Positions 27,977 through 37,395 are shown, counted from the first letter of the stretch. The stretch is DNA of 64,000 nucleotides from Burkholderia plantarii (GCF_001411805.1 NZ_CP007212.1:868001-932000); one strand, 5' to 3'. A program made the numbers and translations. Notes: generated by a model from the sequence alone, not told the origin.

Positions 27977-29002
27977 CAGCGCACGCGTGCGCAGCGCCAC
28001 GTCGAGCCCGGCGCTGCCGGCGACCAGCGGTCGAGCAGACGGAGCAGCGAGCGACTGGCGCTGAAGATCCATGCCCGTATGTACCTTGTCGATTCCCGTG
28101 AAATGCGCGAGCCGCGCGCCGCCCTCGGCCAGGAGGAACTGCCGGAAGCGCAGCGCGGCCGGCGGCAGGTGCCGGTCGGCGCGATGCACCACGCACCAGT
28201 GGCGCCGCAACGGAAAGCCCTGCACGTCGAGGATCGCCAGCAAGCCCGCGCGCAGTTCCGACTGAACGGTCTGCGCGGGCAGGAAGCTGATGCCCATGCC
28301 GGCCATCACCGACTGCTTGATGGCCTCCGCGCAGCCGATCTCCATGAGGCGCGGCGCGAACGACCGGCCGCGGAACGCGTCGTCGGCGGCGCTGCGCGTG
28401 TCGGTGCCGCTCTCCCTGACCAGCAGGCATTCCCCGGCGATGCGCTCGGACGGGATGTCTTGCGCGCCGGCCAGCGGATGGGCGGGCGAGGCGACCAGCA
28501 CGAACGGGTTCGGCGCGAAGGCCTCGGCGACGATCGCGTCGTCGTCGGGCGCGTGGACCATGATCGCGAGGTCGATGCCGTCGTTGCGCAGCAGCGCGAT
28601 CAGCTGGTCGCGGCTGCGCACCGTCATGTTGAGCTCGAAGCCCGTCTCGCCCTGCATGAACGCACCGATCAGGTGCGGAAAGAAATAGCTGCCGGAAGTG
28701 ATGAGCCCGACGCGCATCTGCTCGCCGCCGCCGATCCTGAGCGTGGCCAGCGATTGTTCGGCAGCTTTCAAATCGGCAAGGATCACCCTACTGTGGCGTA
28801 ACAGCAGCTGGCCCGCCTCGGTCAGCGAGATCCGCTTGCCGGCATGGCGGAACAGCGACACGCCCGCCTGATCCTCCATCTGCTTGATCTGCATGGAGAC
28901 GGCGGGCTGGGTCAGGTGCAGGTCCTCGGCCGCGCGCGAAAAACTCAAATTGCGCGCAACGCTTTCGAAAGTTTTGAGTTGGCGAATTGTTATATTTTTC
29001 AT
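27863..29002 (-). CDS. LysR-family transcriptional regulator with extended C-terminus
   Basis: DNA-binding regulator with an N-terminal winged HTH (MKNITIRQLKTFESVARNLS, residues 1-20, and LTQPAVSMQIKQMEDQAG) and a periplasmic-binding-protein-like effector domain. The start at 29002 matches LysR proteins of the CbbR/CfxR type. The usual family end falls around FRQFLLAEGGARLAHFTGI (about residue 310); here the frame runs on for roughly 70 hydrophilic residues into the 3' end of mntH. Either a stop codon was lost or the reading really ends in an overlap. It probably controls the neighbouring oxalate decarboxylase/mntH genes or an unlinked target; the effector is unknown. Confidence 0.87.
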   Translation of the reverse strand: MKNITIRQLKTFESVARNLSFSRAAEDLHLTQPAVSMQIKQMEDQAGVSLFRHAGKRISLTEAGQLLLRHSRVILADLKAAEQSLATLRIGGGEQMRVGLITSGSYFFPHLIGAFMQGETGFELNMTVRSRDQLIALLRNDGIDLAIMVHAPDDDAIVAEAFAPNPFVLVASPAHPLAGAQDIPSERIAGECLLVRESGTDTRSAADDAFRGRSFAPRLMEIGCAEAIKQSVMAGMGISFLPAQTVQSELRAGLLAILDVQGFPLRRHWCVVHRADRHLPPAALRFRQFLLAEGGARLAHFTGIDKVHTGMDLQRQSLAAPSARPLVAGSAGLDVALRTRALLRDDGLPDQHRVQDHDHAGGDAGGDEQLAARRKSTHH

Positions 29003-29486
29003 ATGAGGCCGTGTCTCCGATGGGGAATGTTTTAACGCGTCCTTGAATGAAACCGGGCAGCTTGTTCGCAGTGTAGTCCGAAGCGCGCCAGCTTGGATCG
29101 CGGTGAAAACACGGGATATCCGCGAGTCATCGCTTGATGCTTGGCATTCGGCGTCAACGCGTGAATATATGTAAAACAAAACATAAAGATTGGGCGCGCG
29201 ATCGAATCCGGACCGGTTTGGAAAATGATGTGAAAAATGGCCCGGAAAAGCGCCGGAGCATATCGGCGGTGGGCGCTCATGGATCGGGGATTCGTCCGCG
29301 TCCCGGCATCGGCGGCCGGATGCCGGGCGCGAGCGGAATCCGGATCATCGGGATGCCGAAGCATTTCGCGGCGCCGCGCGCGTAGCGACCGCACCGCATG
29401 CGCGCCACTGGAAACCTTGCCAGTTGCAAACGCCGACGGTTGCGATAGTTTTGAGCGCCTGTCCGATACGTTGCGGGAGGCAAGGC
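29003..29486. other. Divergent intergenic region, LysR/LuxI-like gene
   Basis: About 484 bases with AT-rich stretches (for example around 29160-29190) that would hold promoters for both genes. No family-like coding sequence and no convincing lux-box palindrome was found upstream of 29487. Confidence 0.4.
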
Positions 29487-30065
29487 ATGAAGGCGGTCAG
29501 CGGTAGTCGTGCATCGTTCGAACCCACGCTGCTCGCGCAGCTGGGGCGCTTCCGGCACGGCGTGTTCGTCAAGCACCTGAAGTGGGACCTGCCGATGGTC
29601 TCCGCGAACGACGAATTCGAATGGGACGAATTCGATCGCGCCGACGCCGTGTACGTGGTGCTGCGCAGCCGTGACGGCGACGTGCGGGCCTGCGCGCGCC
29701 TGCTCGCGACCACGGCGCCCTGCCTGATGCACAAGCTGCTGCCGGACGCGCAGCCCGAGGCGCCCGACCCGCGCGTCTGGGAGCTGTCGCGCGTGGCGGT
29801 GGCGCAGCGCGCGGCCGCGGAGGCCGGCGACGGGCGCGACGCGATGCAGACGCTGCTCGCGGCCGTGATCGAGGCGGCCCGCGCGCGCGGCATCTCGCGG
29901 CTGATCGGCGTCGCCGCGCCGGCCATGATGCGGCTCTACCGGAAGAAGGGATTCAGGCTGGTACCGGAAGGCAAGGCGTTCGTGCTCGCGGGCGAATCGC
30001 TGATGCGGTTCTCGCTGTACGTATTCGACGGCCGGGCCGCCGAGCGCGCTCGGCTGGCGGGTTGA
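29487..30065 (+). CDS. LuxI-family acyl-homoserine-lactone synthase (solo)
   Basis: 192-residue autoinducer synthase using SAM and an acyl-ACP to make an N-acyl-homoserine lactone. Nearly all invariant LuxI residues can be placed: Arg23 and Phe27 (FRHGVF), Trp33, Asp47 and Asp50 (EWDEFDRAD), Arg71 (ACARLL), Glu99 and Arg102 (WELSR). The usual Phe near position 84 is replaced in the CLMHKLLPD stretch. The ATG at 29487 is preceded by GGGAGG. No luxR gene is adjacent; the nearest LuxR-type gene starts at 38220. The signal chain length cannot be predicted. Confidence 0.85.
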   Translation: MKAVSGSRASFEPTLLAQLGRFRHGVFVKHLKWDLPMVSANDEFEWDEFDRADAVYVVLRSRDGDVRACARLLATTAPCLMHKLLPDAQPEAPDPRVWELSRVAVAQRAAAEAGDGRDAMQTLLAAVIEAARARGISRLIGVAAPAMMRLYRKKGFRLVPEGKAFVLAGESLMRFSLYVFDGRAAERARLAG

Positions 30066-30157
30066 TCACGATGGGCCGCGCGGGCGGGCGGCACCGGGCG
30101 CGCCGCGCGGGCGTGTTGGCGCGTGGCCTGCCGGCGGGTTCGGCGGGCCCGGCGGAT

Positions 30158-30835
30158 TCAGCGGTTCTCGGTCTCGGCGCGCGGTTGCGCGGGCCGGGAC
30201 GGCGCGGCCGCTTGTGTCGCTGGCTGGGGAGCCCCGCGCACGGCCCGCGCCATGCGGCCGAGTTCGGTCCCGGCGTCGCGGTAGCTGCGGAAGCTGAAGA
30301 TCAGCGGGCGCCACTGTTCGCCATCGACGCCGCTCGCATCGGGCGCCACCACGTCCTCATGCGCCCACAGCGCCACCACGCGCGCCTCGATCAGCGCGAA
30401 CCCCTCGGGCTCGTCGGCCACGGCGCGAATGTGCTCGACCACGGCCTCCATCTGCAGCGGGCATTCGTCGACGCAGGCCGGGCGCACCTGGCTGGAGACG
30501 CGCCGCGTGAAGCCGGACGCGGCCCATTTGTCGGCGTCGTGGCGGATCTGCGGCGCCTTGTGGGCCGGCACCTCGGGCTTGCCGGTCAGGCTGGAGAGGA
30601 TCTCCACCTGACGCCAGAGCGCGGCGCTGGCGAGGTTGAAGGTGAACTCGCGATCGCGCGCGATGTTCTCGGCGGTCTGCGAGGCGCTGCCCATGCCGAT
30701 CACGATCCGGTCGCGCAGCGACCACGACGAGGACATGGCGGCCAGGTTTTCCGAGCCGTCCGCGTTGATCGTCGAGATCAGCGCGACGGGCGTGCCGTAG
30801 TACATGCTGCGAGGCGGCAGGGCAACGGTGCGCAT
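30158..30835 (-). CDS. Flavin reductase-like FMN-binding split-barrel protein
   Basis: 225-residue cytoplasmic protein of the flavin reductase/FMN-binding split-barrel superfamily (MYYGTPVALISTINADGSEN, then SSSWSLRDRIVIGMGSASQT and NIARDREFTFNLAS). Such proteins bind FMN and often supply reduced flavin to two-component monooxygenases. The last 30 residues are a Pro/Ala/Gln-rich tail. It lies 36 bases downstream of the universal stress protein gene on the same strand. A flavin-dependent monooxygenase of the bacterial-luciferase type sits at 45499 in the same island and could be a partner. Confidence 0.8.
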   Translation of the reverse strand: MRTVALPPRSMYYGTPVALISTINADGSENLAAMSSSWSLRDRIVIGMGSASQTAENIARDREFTFNLASAALWRQVEILSSLTGKPEVPAHKAPQIRHDADKWAASGFTRRVSSQVRPACVDECPLQMEAVVEHIRAVADEPEGFALIEARVVALWAHEDVVAPDASGVDGEQWRPLIFSFRSYRDAGTELGRMARAVRGAPQPATQAAAPSRPAQPRAETENR

Positions 30836-30871
30836 GAGGCATTCATCCTGAAGAAGTGGAAGGCGGGCGGA

Positions 30872-31354
30872 TCAACCGGCACGGGCCGGCGCTTCGCGCA
30901 CGGCAAGCTCGCCGGCATCGACCAGCACCGGGCACGGCGCGCGGTCGATCACGGCATCGGCGGTGGACGGATCGGCCCAGCGCCGCAGGCGCGACAGGTG
31001 GCGGTGCCCCATCACGATCAGGTCGGCGCCGATCCGGCGCGCCTCGGCGATCACGGTATCGGCGGGCGGCCCGTCGCAGAGCCAGCCGGTCGCCTGCTGC
31101 CCACGGCTGGTCAGCTGCGCGACGGCCTCGGCCACCGCGCGCTCGCCGTGCGCGGTCTGTTCAATGGCGCGCGGATAGAGCAGGCCGTCGGGCTCGCGGC
31201 CGTCCGGCGCGGCGTCCGCCTGCCGGTAGCCGGCGTCCACCACGCACAGCACGCTCAGGCGCGTCTCGCCCGGCGTGGCGATCGAGGCGGCAAGGCGCAG
31301 CACGCGCTCGCCCGAGGCGGAGCCGTCGAGCGCGATCAGGACGTTGGTGAACAT
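30872..31354 (-). CDS. Universal stress protein (UspA family)
   Basis: 160-residue cytoplasmic protein with the Usp fold: the N-terminal NVLIALDGS strand and the ATP-binding pattern GADLIVMGHRHLSRLRR near residues 110-126 followed by VIDRAPCPVLV, the classic G-2X-G-9X-G(S/T)-like region in degenerate form (the final G-S/T is replaced by DPST). The start at 31354 is preferred over an in-frame upstream ATG because the family begins MFTNVLIALDGS. It is divergent from a LysR gene. Confidence 0.88.
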   Translation of the reverse strand: MFTNVLIALDGSASGERVLRLAASIATPGETRLSVLCVVDAGYRQADAAPDGREPDGLLYPRAIEQTAHGERAVAEAVAQLTSRGQQATGWLCDGPPADTVIAEARRIGADLIVMGHRHLSRLRRWADPSTADAVIDRAPCPVLVDAGELAVREAPARAG

Positions 31355-31483
31355 GGCGGACGCGGGCAGGAGGGAACAGCCTCGATGCTGCACTGCTTTC
31401 CGCGCGCCGGAAATACCGCCGGATGCATGTCTGCAGTGCATGCCGCGCACGGCTATCCGTGTGCGAAGATCAATCCATATCCA

Positions 31484-31498
31484 TATAATCGCCCGTCA
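31484..31498 (+). promoter_or_regulatory. -10 box directly upstream of the LysR start codon
   Basis: A perfect TATAAT at 31484-31489 lies only eight bases before the ATG at 31498. If it is used, transcription would begin at or next to the start codon, giving a leaderless message. The -35 region is weak. Confidence 0.4.
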
Positions 31499-32409
31499 TG
31501 CAATCACCCGACCTCAATCTCTTGTTCGCCCTCGACGTCCTGCTCGAAGAGGGCTCGGTGGTGGGCGCCGCGCGCCGCATGAACCTGAGCGCGCCCGCCA
31601 TGAGCCGCACGCTGGCTCGGATTCGCGAGACCGTGGGCGACCCGGTGTTCGTGAAGGTCGGCCGCAAGATGGTGCCGACGCCGCGCGCGCTGGCGCTGCG
31701 CGAATCGGTGCGCGGCGCCGTGACGAGCGCGCGGCAGCTGCTGCAGCCCGAGAAGGACGTCAATCTCTCCACGCTCGAACGCGGCTTCACGCTGCACGCC
31801 AACGACGTGTTCGTCAGCGCGTTCGGGCAGAGCCTGCTGGAGCGCGTGCGCGGGGAGGCGCCGCACGTGCTGCTGCGCTTTTCGCCCGAGAGCAGCTCGG
31901 AGAACTCGGTGCTGCAGGACGGCGCCGTCGATCTCTACATCAGCGCGATGCGGCCGATGGGCGAGGACGTCCACGTCCAGCCGCTCTTCACCACCAAGTT
32001 CGTCGGCCTCGCGCGCGAGGCGCATCCGATCTTCGACGCCGAGATCACGGCCGAGCGATTCGCGCGCCACGACCAGATCAGCGTGTCGCGACGCGGCCGC
32101 TCGAGCGGGCCGATCGATACGGCGCTGGCCGCGCTGGGCCTGGCGCGGCGCGTCTCGCTGGTGGTGCCGACCTTCCATTCCGGGGTGTTCATGCTCGGTA
32201 CCTCGGACCTGATCCTGCCGGTGCCGGAGCACGTGGCCTGGGCGGTGCAGCGGATGGGGATCCGCGCGCGCGCGTTCTCGCTGCCGCTGCCGCTCGCGAC
32301 GGTGGTGATGGTGCAGGGCTGGCATCCGCGGTTCCAGAGCGACGGCGCGCACCGCTGGCTGCGCCAGGTGGTGCGCGAGGTCTGCGCCGCGGGCGCGCCG
32401 GCCGGCTGA
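31498..32409 (+). CDS. LysR-family transcriptional regulator of the efflux operon
   Basis: 303-residue regulator with an N-terminal HTH of the NodD/SyrM-like type (PDLNLLFALDVLLEEGSVVG, then LSAPAMSRTLARIRETVGDPV) and a C-terminal substrate-binding domain. It lies directly upstream, on the same strand, of an MFS/HlyD/OM-factor export operon starting at 32617, and is the likely local regulator. Its own start lies close to a TATAAT box. The effector may be the exported aromatic compound; that is inference. Confidence 0.9.
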   Translation: MQSPDLNLLFALDVLLEEGSVVGAARRMNLSAPAMSRTLARIRETVGDPVFVKVGRKMVPTPRALALRESVRGAVTSARQLLQPEKDVNLSTLERGFTLHANDVFVSAFGQSLLERVRGEAPHVLLRFSPESSSENSVLQDGAVDLYISAMRPMGEDVHVQPLFTTKFVGLAREAHPIFDAEITAERFARHDQISVSRRGRSSGPIDTALAALGLARRVSLVVPTFHSGVFMLGTSDLILPVPEHVAWAVQRMGIRARAFSLPLPLATVVMVQGWHPRFQSDGAHRWLRQVVREVCAAGAPAG

Positions 32410-32616
32410 GCGGGCACGCTGGGCCCCGGCATCGATGCGTGCGTCTGGCGCATGCATTGAGTGCAGACAAGTCAGTTTCCGTATTGCTGCACCGCTTCTA
32501 AACTCCGTCGGGTCATCGATCACGGGGGGAACCGAAGTGGACGGGAGCAAGCGCGCGGCCGCGGCGGCGGCGGTGAAAGGACGGGCGGCCCCGGCGGCCG
32601 GCATGCCGGGGGCGCG

Positions 32617-34263
32617 ATGAACGACGTCGCGATCGGCGCCGGAGCCGCGCCCGCTGCCGGTACGCCCGCCGCCGGCACGGCCGCCGCCAGCCCGGCGCCC
32701 GCGCGCGCGGAGCCGGCCAGGGCCGCCGCGCCGGCCGCCTTCGGCGCGCGCATCATCACCGGGCTCGGCGGCGTGCTGCTGGCGGTGGTGATCGCGCAGC
32801 TCAACGATCACGTCACCGAAACGGCGATGGCCGACATCCGCGGCGCGCTCGGCGTGAGCCGCGACGGGGCGATCTGGCTGTCCGCGCTCTATCAGGCCGC
32901 GCAGGTTTGCGCGATGATGTTCGCGCCTTGGTGCTCGGGCACGTTCTCGCTGCGCCGCTTCACGATCGGCGCGGTGGCGGTGTTCGCGCTGCTCGGCGCC
33001 GTGATGCCGTTCGCGCCCGACGTCGGCACGCTCTACGTCCTGCGCCTCGTGCAGGGCCTCGCGGGCGGCTGCCTGCCGCCGATGCTGATGACGGTGGCGC
33101 TGCGCTTCCTGCCGCCCGGCATCAAGCTCTACGGCCTCGCCGCCTACGCGCTCACCGCCACCTTCGCGCCGAATCTCGGCACGCCGCTCGCGGCGCTCTG
33201 GTCCGAATACGTCGGCTGGCGCTGGCTGTTCTGGCAGATCGCGCCGCTCGCGGCGATCTCGATCGCGATGATCGCCTGGGGGCTGCCGCAGGATCCGCTT
33301 CGCCTCGAACGGCTGCGCAGCTTCGACTGGCGCGGCGTGCTGCTCGGCGCGCCCGCCATCGCGATGCTGGTGATCGCGTTCGAGCAGGGCACGCGGCTCG
33401 GCTGGGGCGACTCCGGCCTGATCCGCGCGCTGTTCGGCGGCGGCGGCGTGCTGCTCGTGCTGTTCCTCGTCAACGAGTGGTATCACCCGCTGCCGTTCTT
33501 CAAGATCCAGCTGCTCTCGCGGCGCAACCTCACGCATTCGCTGATCACGCTCGGCGGCGTGCTGCTGGTGCTGGTCGCGGTGCCGGGCGTGCCGGCCGCC
33601 TATCTCGCCGAGGTCCACGGCTACCGGCCGCTGCAGCTGGTGCCGCTCGCACTTTGCGTGGCGCTGCCGCAGCTGGTGGCGCTGCCGCTCGTCGCGGCGC
33701 TCTGCAACATCCCGCGCGTGGATTGCCGCTGGGTGCTCGGCATCGGCCTCGCGATGATCGGGCTGTCGTGCCTGGTCGGCGCCGATCTGACCTCGGAGTG
33801 GGTGCGCGAGAACTTCTACGCGGTGCAGCTGCTGCAGATCTTCGCGCAGCCGATGGCGGTGATCCCGCTGCTGATGCTGGCCACCAACGGCATGACGCCG
33901 ATGGAGGGGCCGTTCGCGTCGTCGTGGTTCAACACCGTCAAGGGCTTCTCGGTGGTGGTCGGCACCGGCGTGACCGAGGGGCTCACCACCATGCGCGAGC
34001 GCTATCACCTGAACGTGCTGGCCGACCAGTCGGGCAACCATCCGCTCGCCGGCGATCTCACGCGGCAGGCCTGGGGCGCCGCCAGCGGGCTCGATCCGCA
34101 GGCGCTGCTCGCGCTGCTGTCGGCGCGCATGCACGAGCAGGCGCTGGTGCTGGCCTCGGCCGACGTGCTGCGCGTGATGGCGGTGCTCTCGTTCGCGCTG
34201 ATCGTGCTGATTCCGCTGGTTCCCACCCGTATCTACCCGCCGCGTCCCGTGGCTCAATCCTAG
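32617..34263 (+). CDS. DHA2-type MFS efflux transporter (EmrB-like)
   Basis: 548-residue inner-membrane drug:proton antiporter with about fourteen hydrophobic segments. After an Ala/Pro-rich N-terminal tail the first helix is IITGLGGVLLAVVIAQLNDH. DHA2-like features include GAIWLSALYQAAQVCAMMFA, VLRLVQGLAGGCLPPMLMTV and FGGGGVLLVLFLVNEWYHPL. The ATG at 32617 is preceded by GGGGGCGCG; upstream in-frame sequence is not homologous. It forms a tripartite pump with the next two genes (gaps 13 and -4 bases), exporting a small molecule across both membranes. Location beside a specialised-metabolite cluster suggests self-resistance or product export. Confidence 0.93.
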   Translation: MNDVAIGAGAAPAAGTPAAGTAAASPAPARAEPARAAAPAAFGARIITGLGGVLLAVVIAQLNDHVTETAMADIRGALGVSRDGAIWLSALYQAAQVCAMMFAPWCSGTFSLRRFTIGAVAVFALLGAVMPFAPDVGTLYVLRLVQGLAGGCLPPMLMTVALRFLPPGIKLYGLAAYALTATFAPNLGTPLAALWSEYVGWRWLFWQIAPLAAISIAMIAWGLPQDPLRLERLRSFDWRGVLLGAPAIAMLVIAFEQGTRLGWGDSGLIRALFGGGGVLLVLFLVNEWYHPLPFFKIQLLSRRNLTHSLITLGGVLLVLVAVPGVPAAYLAEVHGYRPLQLVPLALCVALPQLVALPLVAALCNIPRVDCRWVLGIGLAMIGLSCLVGADLTSEWVRENFYAVQLLQIFAQPMAVIPLLMLATNGMTPMEGPFASSWFNTVKGFSVVVGTGVTEGLTTMRERYHLNVLADQSGNHPLAGDLTRQAWGAASGLDPQALLALLSARMHEQALVLASADVLRVMAVLSFALIVLIPLVPTRIYPPRPVAQS

Positions 34264-34276
34264 AGATTCGTATTCC

Positions 34277-35347
34277 ATGTCGAACCTGTCACTCAAGAGG
34301 AAGCCTTACCTCGTTGCCGTCGTCGTCGCGGCCGTGCTGGCGCTCGGCCTCGCCGGATTCCGCTTCACGCGCTCCGCCGGCGAAACCACCAACGACGCCT
34401 ATGTCGATGCCGATTTCAGCCTGGTCGCGCCGCGCGTGGCGGGGCAGATCGTGTCGGTGGGCGTCGAGGACAACCAGCTGGTCCGCAAGGGCCAGCTGCT
34501 CGCGCAGATCGACGATCGCGACTATCAAGCCGCGTTCCTCGCCGCGCAGGCGGACGTGGCGATGGCGCAGGCCGCGGTCGGCAACGCCGCGGCGAGCCTC
34601 GTCGAGCAGCAGGCCACCATCGACCAGGCCGGCGCGAACCTGGCCGCGCTGCGCGCCAACTACGCGTTCGCGCATGCCGACGCCGAGCGCTACGCGGACC
34701 TCGCGCAGCACGGCGCCGGCAGCGTGCAGAACGCGCAGCAGTCGCGCGCGCGGGTGGACGCCTCGCGCGCCGACGTGACGCGCGGCGAGGCCAGCCTGAC
34801 CGCCGCGAAGCAGCGCGTGGCGGTGCTGCAGAGCACGCGCGAGCACGCCGAGGCGGCGCTCGAACGGGCCCGCGCCGCGCTCGAGACGGCGCGCCTGAAC
34901 CTGGGCTGGACGCGCATCACGGCGCCGATCGACGGCATGGTCGGGCGGCGCTCGGTGCGGGTGGGCGCGTGGGTCGGCGCCGGCACGCCGCTCCTGGCGG
35001 TGGTGCCGCTGCAGCGCGCCTACGTGGTCGCCAACTTCCAGGAAACGCAGCTGACCGACGTGCGGCCCGGCCAGCGCAGCGAGGTGAAGGTCGATACGCT
35101 GCCGGGCGTGGTGCTGCGCGGCAAGGTGGACAGCGTCGCGCCGGCCACCGGCGTCACCTTCGCCGCGATCGCGCCGGACAACGCGACTGGCAACTTCACG
35201 AAGGTGGTGCAGCGGATTCCGGTCAAGATCGTGCTCGACCCGGGCCAGCCGTCGCTCGAGCGGCTGCGCGTGGGGATGTCGGTGGAAGCGTCGATCACTA
35301 CCGACGACGTGCATGGCAACGCCGGCGAAGCGGTGGCCGCGCGATGA
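34277..35347 (+). CDS. HlyD/EmrA-family membrane fusion protein
   Basis: 356-residue periplasmic adaptor anchored by one N-terminal helix (YLVAVVVAAVLALGLAGF, about residues 9-26). It has the biotinyl-lipoyl halves (VAPRVAGQIVSVGVEDNQLV and WTRITAPIDGMVGRRSV) around a long Ala/Gln-rich coiled-coil hairpin, then a beta-barrel (VVANFQETQLTDVRPGQRSE). It links the MFS pump to the outer-membrane channel. Its stop overlaps the start of the OM factor gene (ATGA). Confidence 0.95.
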   Translation: MSNLSLKRKPYLVAVVVAAVLALGLAGFRFTRSAGETTNDAYVDADFSLVAPRVAGQIVSVGVEDNQLVRKGQLLAQIDDRDYQAAFLAAQADVAMAQAAVGNAAASLVEQQATIDQAGANLAALRANYAFAHADAERYADLAQHGAGSVQNAQQSRARVDASRADVTRGEASLTAAKQRVAVLQSTREHAEAALERARAALETARLNLGWTRITAPIDGMVGRRSVRVGAWVGAGTPLLAVVPLQRAYVVANFQETQLTDVRPGQRSEVKVDTLPGVVLRGKVDSVAPATGVTFAAIAPDNATGNFTKVVQRIPVKIVLDPGQPSLERLRVGMSVEASITTDDVHGNAGEAVAAR

Positions 35348-36969
35348 GGACCGCGATCACGCTGCTGTGCGGCGCCTGCGCGTTGCTGGCCGGCTGTTCC
35401 GTCGGCCCCGATTTCCAGCGCCCGGTGGCGGCGCTGCCCGCGAGCTGGACCGGCGACGCAGCGGCCGCGCCGGTTGGCGCCCCGGCCGCTTCGACCACGG
35501 CTTCGGCCACGGCCGCGCACGATGCGGATGACGCGGAGGCGCCGGTGGCGAGCCGCCCGGTGCCCGGTCCGCTCTACGTCGACTGGTGGCGGCAGTTCGG
35601 CGACCCCGAGCTGAGCTCGCTGATCGCGCGCGCGAGCGCGGGCAACCTCGACGTCGAGGCGGCCGGCGCGCGCGTGGCCGCGGCGCGTGCCGCGCGCCGC
35701 GTGACGGGCGCCGAGGCGCTGCCCGCGCTGAACGGCAGCGCCGCGTACCAGCACGCGCGCTCGAGCCAGAACGGGCTGATCGACGTGTCGGGCCTGAACG
35801 GCAAGAGCGACTACAACCTCTGGCAGCCCGGCCTCGACGTGTCGTGGGAGCTCGACCTGTGGGGCCGCGTGCGGCGCCGGATCGAGGCCGCCGACGCGTC
35901 GCTGCAGGCCGCCGAGGACTGGCGGCGCGCCGTGCTGCTGTCGATGCTGGCCGAGACCGCGGGCAGCTACGTGCGCCTGCGCGGCGTGCAGGCGCAGCAG
36001 GACATCGTGCGGCGCAATCTCGACACCGCGCGCGACAACGCGCGGCTCACGCGGATCCGCCTGCGCGACGGCGTGGCGACGCAGCTGGACCTCGCCGAGG
36101 CCGACGCGCAGGTGAAGACCATCGAGGCGCGCCTGCCGCCGCTCGAACACGAACGCGCGCGGCTCGTGAACGCGCTGAGCCTGCTGCTCGGCGCGCCGCC
36201 GCGCATGCTCGAGGCGGAACTGCGGCAGGCCGCGCCGCTGCCGCCCGTGCCGCCGGCGGTGCCGGTGGGGCTGCCGTCGGAACTTGTCGAGCGGCGCCCC
36301 GACATCCGCGAGGCCGAGGCGACGCTGCACGCGGCCACGGCGCAGATCGGCGTGGCGGTGGGCGACTTCTATCCGCGCGTGACGCTGTCGGCGAACCTCG
36401 ATCTGCAGGCCATGCACTTCGGCGATCTCGACAGCTGGAGTTCGCGCGCGTTCGGGGTGGGACCGGCCATCAGCATCCCGCTGTTCGAGGGCGGCAGGCT
36501 CAAGGGCCAGCTCGCGGTGCGCAACGCCGAGCAGCAGGCGGCCGCGATCGGCTACCGGCGCGCCGTGCTGAACGCGTGGCACGAAGTGGACGACGCGATG
36601 AGCGCCTACCGCACCAGCCAGCAGCAGCACGACATGCTCGCCGAGGCGGTCGAGCAGAACCGCCTCGCGCTCGACAACGCGCGTCGCCAGTACCTGGCCG
36701 GCGCCACCGATTTCCTGAACGTGCTGACGGTGCAGCAGAACCTGCTCGGCACGCAGCAGGCGCTGGCCGTGAGCCGCACCGACGTGCTGGTGTCGCTGAT
36801 CGGCCTGTTCAAGGCGCTCGGCGGCGGCTGGCAGACCACCTTCCCGGCCGCCGATGCTCGGGCCGGCGCGGCCGGCATGCCGGCGGCCGCCTCCGGCGCC
36901 GACGCGAACGCAGGCCGCCGCGCCGGCACCTCGCTGACGGGCGGCGCGCCCGCGCCCCGCGCCGGCTGA
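35344..36969 (+). CDS. NodT-family outer-membrane efflux lipoprotein
   Basis: 541-residue TolC-like outer-membrane channel lipoprotein. The signal peptide ends in lipobox LLAGC (cysteine at residue 16), followed by the NodT hallmark SVGPDFQRP. Two internally repeated OEP domains follow, with WELDLWGRVRRRIEAADASL near residue 170 and the second-repeat IPLFEGGRLKGQL later. A Pro/Ala-rich insert (residues 40-70) and a similar tail are low-complexity. The start overlaps the adaptor gene by four bases, so it is the third gene of the tripartite export operon. Confidence 0.95.
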   Translation: MRTAITLLCGACALLAGCSVGPDFQRPVAALPASWTGDAAAAPVGAPAASTTASATAAHDADDAEAPVASRPVPGPLYVDWWRQFGDPELSSLIARASAGNLDVEAAGARVAAARAARRVTGAEALPALNGSAAYQHARSSQNGLIDVSGLNGKSDYNLWQPGLDVSWELDLWGRVRRRIEAADASLQAAEDWRRAVLLSMLAETAGSYVRLRGVQAQQDIVRRNLDTARDNARLTRIRLRDGVATQLDLAEADAQVKTIEARLPPLEHERARLVNALSLLLGAPPRMLEAELRQAAPLPPVPPAVPVGLPSELVERRPDIREAEATLHAATAQIGVAVGDFYPRVTLSANLDLQAMHFGDLDSWSSRAFGVGPAISIPLFEGGRLKGQLAVRNAEQQAAAIGYRRAVLNAWHEVDDAMSAYRTSQQQHDMLAEAVEQNRLALDNARRQYLAGATDFLNVLTVQQNLLGTQQALAVSRTDVLVSLIGLFKALGGGWQTTFPAADARAGAAGMPAAASGADANAGRRAGTSLTGGAPAPRAG

Positions 36970-37106
36970 GCACGACCGCGGCCGCGCACGGCAAGCACCG
37001 GCCGCCACCGGCGGCGGCCGTCTTCGGCAGGGGCGACGACGCGGCACCGCGCGAGGCGCGGCGTCCCGCCCTGATATTTCACATGCAAGCTATCCGGGAG
37101 TCGACG

Positions 37107-37379
37107 ATGAAAGCACGCTGGACCATCCTGAACGATGCTCACGCGGTTGCGGCCCGGCCGTCGCGGCCGATGACCGACGACGGCCACGCATCCCTGCTCG
37201 ATCTGCGCGAGCTTGACCTGCACGTGCCGGCGCCGACCGCGCTGGCGTCGTCCTTGCAGGCGGCCTCGTTGCCGCCCGTCGAGCGCACGCCGCGCGGACG
37301 CGCGACACGGACGCCGCGCACCCCGCGCGCGCCAGGCGCCGCCCGTACTCCGCGCGCGTCGGCGCAGCCGGCCAAGTAG
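37107..37379 (+). CDS. Small hypothetical protein, Thr/Arg/Pro-rich tail
   Basis: Unrecognised 90-residue protein. The start at 37107 is preferred because GGGAG lies six bases upstream; an earlier ATG at 37083 adds eight residues. The N-terminal half is ordinary (MKARWTILNDAHAVAARPSR, then SLLDLRELDLHVPAPTALAS), while the C-terminal third is a run of TPR-, RTP- and ARTPRA-type repeats, so it is basic and probably disordered. It follows the efflux operon by 137 bases and converges on the luxR gene. It may be cotranscribed with the pump; no function can be assigned. Confidence 0.5.
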   Translation: MKARWTILNDAHAVAARPSRPMTDDGHASLLDLRELDLHVPAPTALASSLQAASLPPVERTPRGRATRTPRTPRAPGAARTPRASAQPAK

Positions 37380-37395
37380 GCGCGCGTCGCGCGCA

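Noticed and set aside
29380..29486. A lux box upstream of the LuxI-like gene (ccttgccagttgc).
   Set aside because: It matches only half of the usual 20-bp palindrome. A similar half-site (tttgccagtgg) occurs near 39975, but both could be chance.
31504..34296. A very long open frame (over 900 codons) on the minus strand opposite the LysR and MFS genes.
   Set aside because: High third-position GC opens the antisense frame; the sequence is rich in His, Arg and Gln with no domain, while the plus strand encodes clear LysR and MFS proteins.
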